The notes below the pieces were generated by a model. The model saw nothing but the letters and a program-made list of their open reading frames with translations. It did no database searches and was not told the origin of the DNA. Positions 22,805-28,046 of a stretch of 28,046 nucleotides of DNA are shown piece after piece. Both the position numbers and the translations under genes were made by a program. Origin of the DNA: Bacteroidales bacterium UBA3696 (GTDB lineage Bacteria > Bacteroidota > Bacteroidia > Bacteroidales > Paludibacteraceae); the NCBI GenBank assembly GCA_002372135.1, contig DFIN01000018.1, positions 9,466-37,511 of the forward strand, read 5' to 3'. The first letter of the stretch is position 1; each line of letters begins with the position of its first letter.

Positions 22805-24136
22805 TTATAGGAATAGCAATTGCGCAAGAATGTAGATGGGCAACAGAATGAGCAGTGAGAAACGAGTCATATACTTAAAGAAAGACGGCATCTTGATGTT
22901 GTTTTCTTCGGCGATGGCTTTTACCATAAAGTTCGGTCCGTTACCAATGTAGGTGAGTGCGCCAAACATAACGGCTCCTAACGAAATGGCTTTCAGCAGT
23001 ATTTCCGGTATGCCGGCTACCAGATTCGGTCCGAAGGCTGCCATCTGTTCAGGCGTTAGTCCGGTGGCTACACTATGGAAAGCCACGGCAGTCGGTGTGT
23101 TGTCCAAGAAAGCCGAGAGGGCTCCCGTAGCGTAGTAGAACTGCCATGTATGGCTCATCCCTAATTCAGGCGCTTTCATACTCAAATAAATGAGTGCGGG
23201 AGTCATCGTAGTAAAAATACCAAGGAAGAGGTATGCCACCTCAATAATCGGGTCCCAAGTGTATTTATTCATATCGTAGCGTACCTCATGTTTGGTGGTG
23301 TAGAGGGAAGCAGCCATCAGGGTCAGTAGTATGATCTCACGCAGGAACTTCAGCCACAGCGGTGCGTCTTCTGCTCCCATGGCAGGAATAGTGCCTACAT
23401 TCACAAAAGCCACGGTCAGCACGATGCCGAGCAACCATACAAAGTTGATTTTACCCCTCAGTTGCAGAGGTACAACCTCTCGACTATCTGCACTCAACGC
23501 CGTCCAATGCTCTTTGCGATAGTAGTAGGTGTCCATGCAAAAATAAATAAGAAGCAGGATAGAACCCACAAACAGCCACTCCGGTACCAAATGAAGGAAC
23601 CAAGTAAATTCGGCTCCACGGAGGAACAACATAAACAATGGCGGGTCGCCTAACGGAGTAAGCAGTCCGCCGCAGTTGGCTACCAAAGCAATGAAAAAGA
23701 GCACGGTATGAACGGTATGTTTACGCTGCTGGTTGGTGGTTATCAACGGCCTGATAAGCAGCATTGCCGCGCCGGTTGTTCCCATAAAACTTGCCAAAAC
23801 CCATCCGATAGCCAAGAAAAGCGTATTCACCCAAGGCTTAGCCTTGATATCACCACTCAGGTGGATACCACCTGTAACCACGTACAACGACAGCAACAGA
23901 ATAATGAACGGAATGTAGTCAAATATGACCTGATGCTCCAAGGCATGCACCCCATCCATTCCATATACCGCCATCAAATAGATAGCCGTCGGTAAACCTA
24001 AAATCAACGATACGATGAGTTTGTTGGAGTTCTTCTCCCACCACTTTTCGGCAATCAGCGGACCGATGGCTATCATCAGAAGCATTACGCCGAAAGGAAT
24101 CATCGTCCATGCAGGTAATTGTGAGATGTCTGACAT
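22805..24136 (-). CDS. Sodium:proton antiporter / CitMHS-type ion transporter
   Basis: A 443-residue integral membrane protein with 10 or more hydrophobic segments. It carries ANCGGLLTPLGDPPLFMLF, the conserved loop of the ion-transporter superfamily members annotated in Bacteroidota as sodium:proton antiporters (NhaD-like) or putative citrate transporters (Pfam PF16980). A second matching half holds DNTPTAVAFHSVA and GAVMFGALTYIGNGPNFMVK, an inverted-repeat architecture typical of this superfamily. It would act in the inner membrane. Nothing beside it (no citrate lyase or other organic-acid enzyme) points to citrate, so cation/proton exchange is the better guess. It has its own promoter, divergent from that of lptD, and a terminator 20 bases after its stop. 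Confidence 0.8.
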   Translation of the reverse strand: MSDISQLPAWTMIPFGVMLLMIAIGPLIAEKWWEKNSNKLIVSLILGLPTAIYLMAVYGMDGVHALEHQVIFDYIPFIILLLSLYVVTGGIHLSGDIKAKPWVNTLFLAIGWVLASFMGTTGAAMLLIRPLITTNQQRKHTVHTVLFFIALVANCGGLLTPLGDPPLFMLFLRGAEFTWFLHLVPEWLFVGSILLLIYFCMDTYYYRKEHWTALSADSREVVPLQLRGKINFVWLLGIVLTVAFVNVGTIPAMGAEDAPLWLKFLREIILLTLMAASLYTTKHEVRYDMNKYTWDPIIEVAYLFLGIFTTMTPALIYLSMKAPELGMSHTWQFYYATGALSAFLDNTPTAVAFHSVATGLTPEQMAAFGPNLVAGIPEILLKAISLGAVMFGALTYIGNGPNFMVKAIAEENNIKMPSFFKYMTRFSLLILLPIYILAQLLFL

Positions 24137-24199
24137 GTAAAAATTAGTTTAGAAGTTAATTGGATAATGTGTTTATGCGTTGTTACGCTAAAAACAGCG

Positions 24200-24230
24200 C
24201 AAAAATACGCTTTTTTTGGCGAAACACAAA
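24200..24230 (-). promoter_or_regulatory. Promoter of the antiporter gene
   Basis: On the minus strand TTTG (24227-24230 as CAAA), a 19-base gap and TATTTTTG (24200-24207 as CAAAAATA). The -7 box ends 63 bases before the ATG at 24136. It overlaps the facing lptD promoter, so the two genes may compete for polymerase. Confidence 0.68.
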
Positions 24231-24246
24231 TTTCACTTTATTTTTG
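24215..24246 (+). promoter_or_regulatory. Promoter of the lptD operon
   Basis: TTTG at 24215-24218, a 20-base gap and TATTTTTG at 24239-24246 form a full Bacteroidota promoter. Transcription would start near 24252. The upstream ATG at 24216 lies inside the -33 box and so cannot be in the transcript, which fixes the lptD start at 24264. Confidence 0.75.
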
Positions 24247-24263
24247 CGGGCTTTTGTAGAAAT

Positions 24264-26951
24264 ATGCGATTTAGCAGATGGATATACCTGATTCTTCTAT
24301 TGGGGGCAGCGTGGGCTGTGCCCGCACAAAATGTGGAGTCGGGTAAGATAAAAGCCCCCATTCGCTATGTGGCGAACGACTCTATCGTCTTGCTTGGTAA
24401 CGGGACGGCACATCTCTACGGCAACGGCAAAGTGGACTACGAAACCATGGAACTGACCTCTGCTTACATCCGCGTTAAAATGGACAGCAACTTGGTCTAT
24501 GCTTCCGGTATGATGGACACGACCGAGCAAGAAGTGAAAGGCAAACCCGTGTTCAAAGACGGTAAGGATAGTTATCAGAGCGATGAGATAACTTACAATA
24601 TGCGTACCGGCAAGGGACTTATTCGCAATGTCATAACGCAACAGGGGGAAGGGTATGTCGTAGCTGACAAAACAAAGCGGAAGGATAGCGAAACCATGAT
24701 GATGGAAGGCGGTAAATACACCACTTGCAACCAGCACGAACAACCCCACTTTTACCTCAAAATGACCAAAGCCAAAGTCAAACCCGGCGATTATATAGCC
24801 ACCGGACCAGCCTATATGGTAGTGGGCGATGTGCCGGTGCCGTTGGCTATTCCTTTCGGCTATTTCCCTTTCACCAACACCTATTCCAGCGGACTGATTA
24901 TGCCTACCTTTGGCGATGACTATTCGCGAGGACTCTATCTGCGTGGATTAGGCTACTATTTTGCTATAAACGACTATCTTGACTTCGAGGTAACCGGCGA
25001 TATCTATACCAAAGGAACATGGGCTGTCTATGCCGCGTCCAATTATATCAAGCGTTACCATTTCAGGGGCAATATCCAATTCAACTACCGTTCAGACAAA
25101 ACCGGCGAGCGGGGAATGCCAGACTATGCGGAGAACACCAATATGCGACTTGTTTGGACGCACCAGCAGGATGCCAAGGCAAACCCGTATAGCAACTTCT
25201 CAGCCAGTGTCAACTTCTCCACCAGCGGCTACAACCGAAGCAATATCAATAGTTACTACAATGGTAAACTCAATTCGGAAAACACCAAATCAAGTAGTAT
25301 CAACTATACCCAACGTTTTCCGGAAAGCCCGTGGTCGTTGAGTATGAGTGCCTTGCTCAGCCAACAAACGCGCGACTCTACACTCACTGCCACCTTGCCC
25401 GATGTCAGCGTATCCATGAGTTCCGTATATCCCTTCAAACGAAAAATCAGGGTGGGAAAAGAAAAATGGTACGAGAAAATCAAACTCTCCTATTCCGGCA
25501 ATACCCGCATAGCCGTAACACGTATTAAGGAAAAAGAATTCTTCCATTCCGATTTCATGCGCGATTGGCAAACGGGCTTCAAACATTCAATCCCCATCAG
25601 TGCCTCGTGGACGGCATGGAAGTACCTGAATATAACGCCTTCCATCACGCTTACCGACCGAATGTATTTCTCGCGTATCAATCAGTCGTGGAACGAAGAA
25701 ACACAAGCCTTGCAACGCGATACCACCACCGGATTTTACAACGTGTTTGACTTTAATGCCTCACTCAGTTTTTCCACCAAACTATACGGTTTCTATATGC
25801 CTTCGCGTAAGTTGTTCGGCGATAAAGTGGACCGATTCCGACATGTGTTCACGCCTACTGTCAGTGTGAATTATCGTCCCGATTTCGGAACAAAATTCTG
25901 GGGCTATTACGGTTCATACAACCAAACACTTTATACCGATTCGGTGGATGCTGTTACAGGGTTGTACGTGCCGCGTATGGACGAGTATGGACAACCGCAA
26001 TACCTGACGCAAACGTATTCGCGTTACACCAACGGCATGTATGGCAATGCCCCGCAAGGGATGCAAGCCAATCTGCATTTCTCCTTGCAGAACAATATTG
26101 AGGTCAAAATCCGCAACGACAAAGATACAACGGGCAAGGACCCCTATAAAGTGTATAGTATCATTGATAATCTCGGCATTACCGGCGGGTATAACTTTGC
26201 AGCGGACTCGATGAACTGGGAGAACTTTGGTGTTCAACTGCGCCTGAAAATACCGGTAGTGGACTATACCATCAACCTGAGCGGACAGTTTGACCCCTAT
26301 ATGTATCAACTCAACGCTGCCGGACAACCGGTCCGCACCAACAAACAGTACTGGAACAACGGCAAGTTTCCCCACTTTCTGGGCACGAATATGAGTTTTA
26401 GTTATACGTTCACGCCCGAAAAGATTCGATCGTGGTTCCAACCCAAGGACAAGAATGACAATTCCACAGGGAGCAACAATGACGGCATTGACCCCGTAAC
26501 AACCAATGAGGACGGCTCCATCAATCATGGTAAAAATGCGTCACCCCAAAAAGTGCAAACGGAGGACGGGTATGTGAAAACAGAGATACCGTGGTCGCTC
26601 ACAGTAAGTTACGGCATCAACTATACCCAAACGGGCGGATTTGATTATGAGCGTATGTATCCCAAGATGGGACTGATACAGACCATGGCGATTTCGGGTA
26701 CCATCGGATTGGGCAAAGGCTGGAAAGCAACCGCCACTACCAACATCGACTTTACGGCGAAAAAGTTCTCATACACCAATTTTACCGTCAGCCGCGATTT
26801 GCATTGTTGGAACATGTCCGCCAGTTTTGTGCCCTTCGGACCCTACAAGAGTTATACATTCCATATCGGTGTGAACGCTTCTATGCTCAAAGACCTCAAA
26901 TATGACAAGAGTTCAAGCGATAACACCAACCGCCGTGTAACGTGGTGGTAA
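24264..26951 (+). CDS. lptD: LPS assembly outer-membrane protein LptD
   Basis: An 895-residue protein when read from the ATG at 24264, giving the signal peptide MRFSRWIYLILLLGAA cut near VPAQN. Residues about 30-150 are an OstA/LptA-like beta-jellyroll with LLGNGTAHLYGNGKVDYETM and KDSYQSDEITYNMRTGKG. The LptD hallmark YTTCNQHEQPHFYLKMTKAK follows, with PFGYFPF and SGLIMPTFGDDYSRGLYLRG opening the barrel region. The remainder is a long beta barrel ending in a HIGVNASML strand region. It would insert lipopolysaccharide into the outer leaflet. The reading frame opens 48 bases earlier at 24216, but that start falls in the promoter and would put a polar 16-residue stretch before the signal peptide. 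It heads an apparent operon with yqeY-like and glyS. Confidence 0.85.
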   Translation: MRFSRWIYLILLLGAAWAVPAQNVESGKIKAPIRYVANDSIVLLGNGTAHLYGNGKVDYETMELTSAYIRVKMDSNLVYASGMMDTTEQEVKGKPVFKDGKDSYQSDEITYNMRTGKGLIRNVITQQGEGYVVADKTKRKDSETMMMEGGKYTTCNQHEQPHFYLKMTKAKVKPGDYIATGPAYMVVGDVPVPLAIPFGYFPFTNTYSSGLIMPTFGDDYSRGLYLRGLGYYFAINDYLDFEVTGDIYTKGTWAVYAASNYIKRYHFRGNIQFNYRSDKTGERGMPDYAENTNMRLVWTHQQDAKANPYSNFSASVNFSTSGYNRSNINSYYNGKLNSENTKSSSINYTQRFPESPWSLSMSALLSQQTRDSTLTATLPDVSVSMSSVYPFKRKIRVGKEKWYEKIKLSYSGNTRIAVTRIKEKEFFHSDFMRDWQTGFKHSIPISASWTAWKYLNITPSITLTDRMYFSRINQSWNEETQALQRDTTTGFYNVFDFNASLSFSTKLYGFYMPSRKLFGDKVDRFRHVFTPTVSVNYRPDFGTKFWGYYGSYNQTLYTDSVDAVTGLYVPRMDEYGQPQYLTQTYSRYTNGMYGNAPQGMQANLHFSLQNNIEVKIRNDKDTTGKDPYKVYSIIDNLGITGGYNFAADSMNWENFGVQLRLKIPVVDYTINLSGQFDPYMYQLNAAGQPVRTNKQYWNNGKFPHFLGTNMSFSYTFTPEKIRSWFQPKDKNDNSTGSNNDGIDPVTTNEDGSINHGKNASPQKVQTEDGYVKTEIPWSLTVSYGINYTQTGGFDYERMYPKMGLIQTMAISGTIGLGKGWKATATTNIDFTAKKFSYTNFTVSRDLHCWNMSASFVPFGPYKSYTFHIGVNASMLKDLKYDKSSSDNTNRRVTWW

Positions 26952-27002
26952 TGATATACACCTTAACTAATAAACATATTTTAACAGATAAACATAAAAA
27001 TC

Positions 27003-27458
27003 ATGACCCTATTTGATCAAGTAAGCGAAGACATCAAAAAAGCGATGCTCGCAAAGGATAAAGTCGCGTTGGATGCATTACGCGGCATTAAGAAAGAATT
27101 TTTGGAAGCCAAAACGGCTCCGGGAAGCGATGGCGAACTAAAAGACGAAAAAGCACTTCAAATCTTGCAAAAACTCGTCAAACAACGCAAAGAGTCTGCC
27201 GAAATGTATCGTGGAGCCGGACGCCCCGAATTGGCAGAAGAAGAGATGGCTCAGTGTAAGGTCATTGAGCAGTACCTGCCCGCTATGCTCAGTGAAGAAG
27301 AACTGACCGAGGCTCTCAAGCAAATCATTGATGCCGTGGGAGCAACCGGTCCGCAAGATATGGGGAAAGTGATGGGGACTGCCACCAAGCAACTTGCCGG
27401 CAAAGCCGAAGGACGTATGATTAGCACCATCGTTAAACAACTGCTAAACAACCGTTAA
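27003..27458 (+). CDS. GatB/YqeY domain protein
   Basis: A 151-residue all-helical protein with the YqeY family pattern: VSEDIKKAMLAKDKVALDAL at the start, KEFLEAK, LVKQRKESAEMYR, LAEEEMAQCKVIEQYLPAML and a C-terminal GPQDMGKVMGTATKQLAGKA. The C-terminal part matches the tail domain of the tRNA amidotransferase subunit GatB, and stand-alone YqeY proteins may bind tRNA, but their cellular job is unclear. The neighbour 34 bases downstream is glycyl-tRNA synthetase, which fits a tRNA-related role. It starts 51 bases after lptD with no promoter motif between, so it probably belongs to the lptD transcript. Confidence 0.9.
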   Translation: MTLFDQVSEDIKKAMLAKDKVALDALRGIKKEFLEAKTAPGSDGELKDEKALQILQKLVKQRKESAEMYRGAGRPELAEEEMAQCKVIEQYLPAMLSEEELTEALKQIIDAVGATGPQDMGKVMGTATKQLAGKAEGRMISTIVKQLLNNR

Positions 27459-27492
27459 ACTATTGCTAAACTATCGTTAAACAACTACAACT

Positions 27493-28046
27493 ATGGCTGC
27501 AACACAAGAAGAAACATTCAAAAAAATAGTAGCACACTGCAAAGAATATGGTTTTGTCTTTCCAAGCAGTGAGATCTATGACGGCATAGGTGCTGTCTAT
27601 GACTACGGTCAAAACGGTGTGGAAATGAAAAACAACATCAAGCAATACTGGTGGAACGCGATGACACGCATGCACGACAATATTGTCGGCATTGACGCTG
27701 CCATCTTTATGCACCCCACCACGTGGAAGGCTTCGGGACATGTGGATGCATTCAACGACCCGCTCATTGACAACCGCGACTCCAAGAAACGCTATCGTGC
27801 CGATGTACTCATTGAGGACCAACTTGCCAAGATCGAAGAGAAAATCCAAAAAGAAGTGGACAAAGCCCGCAAACGTTTTGGCGAGAGTTTTGACGAGGCC
27901 ATGTTCCGTCAGACCAATGCCCGTGTGCTGGAGCACCAATCCAAATGGAACGCCCTGCACGAGCGGTATAGCAAGGCAATGAACGAGATGAACCTTGACG
28001 AGCTCAAGCAAATCATCTTGGACGAAGAAATAGTATGCCCCATCAG
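27493..28046 (+). CDS. glyS: Glycyl-tRNA synthetase, class II alpha2-type (5' part)
   Basis: The first 184 residues of a single-chain (eukaryote/archaea-like alpha2) glycine-tRNA ligase; the gene continues past the right edge. The opening FKKIVAHCKEYGFVFPSSEI leads into IYDGIGAVYDYGQNGVEMKN, the class II motif 1 region of this type. A segment with DAAIFMHPTTWKASGHVDAF follows, which is the glycine/ATP-site strand set of GlyRS. An acidic and lysine-rich insert comes next (residues about 115-155), then IVCP near the edge. Bacteroidota commonly use this single-chain enzyme rather than the alpha2-beta2 form. It is 34 bases after the yqeY-like gene, probably in the same operon. Confidence 0.92.
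   Translation, partial: MAATQEETFKKIVAHCKEYGFVFPSSEIYDGIGAVYDYGQNGVEMKNNIKQYWWNAMTRMHDNIVGIDAAIFMHPTTWKASGHVDAFNDPLIDNRDSKKRYRADVLIEDQLAKIEEKIQKEVDKARKRFGESFDEAMFRQTNARVLEHQSKWNALHERYSKAMNEMNLDELKQIILDEEIVCPI

Noticed and set aside
22805..24136. Citrate transporter as the firm call
   Set aside because: The family includes putative citrate carriers, but no citrate or tartrate metabolism genes are near, so only a general antiporter/ion-transporter call is supported.
24216..24263. Upstream ATG giving a 911-residue LptD
   Set aside because: The ATG lies inside the -33 box of a full promoter and adds a polar stretch before a good signal peptide. The ATG at 24264 is preferred.
27440..27492. Short TTAAAC-type repeats between the yqeY-like gene and glyS
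   Set aside because: Three loose copies of a 6-7 base word in AT-rich DNA; too short and imperfect to call a repeat or a regulator site.

Overview
The window reads as chromosomal DNA of a Bacteroidota member, most likely order Bacteroidales. The evidence is the succinate-propionate genes mce and mmdA, Bacteroidota-type LptD and Wzi-like envelope proteins, a giant secreted protein with PCMD-like modules and a possible type IX secretion tail, and several upstream regions with the Bacteroides-type promoter (TTTG or TTG, a gap of about 20 bases, then TAnnTTTG). Most genes lack a clear Shine-Dalgarno sequence, which also fits this phylum. No rRNA, tRNA, CRISPR array, phage or IS transposase gene was seen. 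All family assignments come from reading motifs, not from a search.

Layout. Positions 1-1199 (minus) hold mce and the 5' part of mmdA. A 318-base AT-rich region carries promoters facing both ways. Positions 1518-11009 (plus) are a single 3163-residue secreted protein: signal peptide, PCMD-like module, 15 diverged cadherin-like repeats, a second PCMD-like module, 15 more repeats and a possible sorting tail. Then come an AAA_14/DUF4143-type ATPase (minus) lying between two copies of a hairpin-containing repeat, and a two-gene minus-strand operon of a steroid 5-alpha-reductase-like membrane protein and an Old-Yellow-Enzyme-type flavoprotein.

Positions 14679-22749 (plus) form a tightly packed run: GH106-like lipoprotein, membrane-anchored OmpH/Skp-like protein, Wzi-like outer-membrane barrel, class I/II aminotransferase, and KamB-like and MutS-like KamC-like proteins. 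A shared hairpin separates this run from a CitMHS/NhaD-type antiporter on the minus strand. Positions 24264-28046 (plus) hold lptD, a yqeY-like gene and the 5' part of the glycyl-tRNA synthetase gene.

How the genes fit together. mce and mmdA belong to propionate formation, which uses the B12-dependent methylmalonyl-CoA mutase. The kamB/kamC-like pair resembles the reactivating factor of another B12 enzyme, lysine 5,6-aminomutase, but no mutase gene is present here. The 5-alpha-reductase and flavoprotein pair suggests reduction of a 3-oxo-delta-4 steroid or bile acid, which would fit a gut organism. The most unusual items are the 15 + module + 15 giant protein, the ATPase cassette between duplicated hairpins (one hairpin core seems flipped), the steroid-reductase pair, and the orphan reactivase genes beside an aminotransferase.
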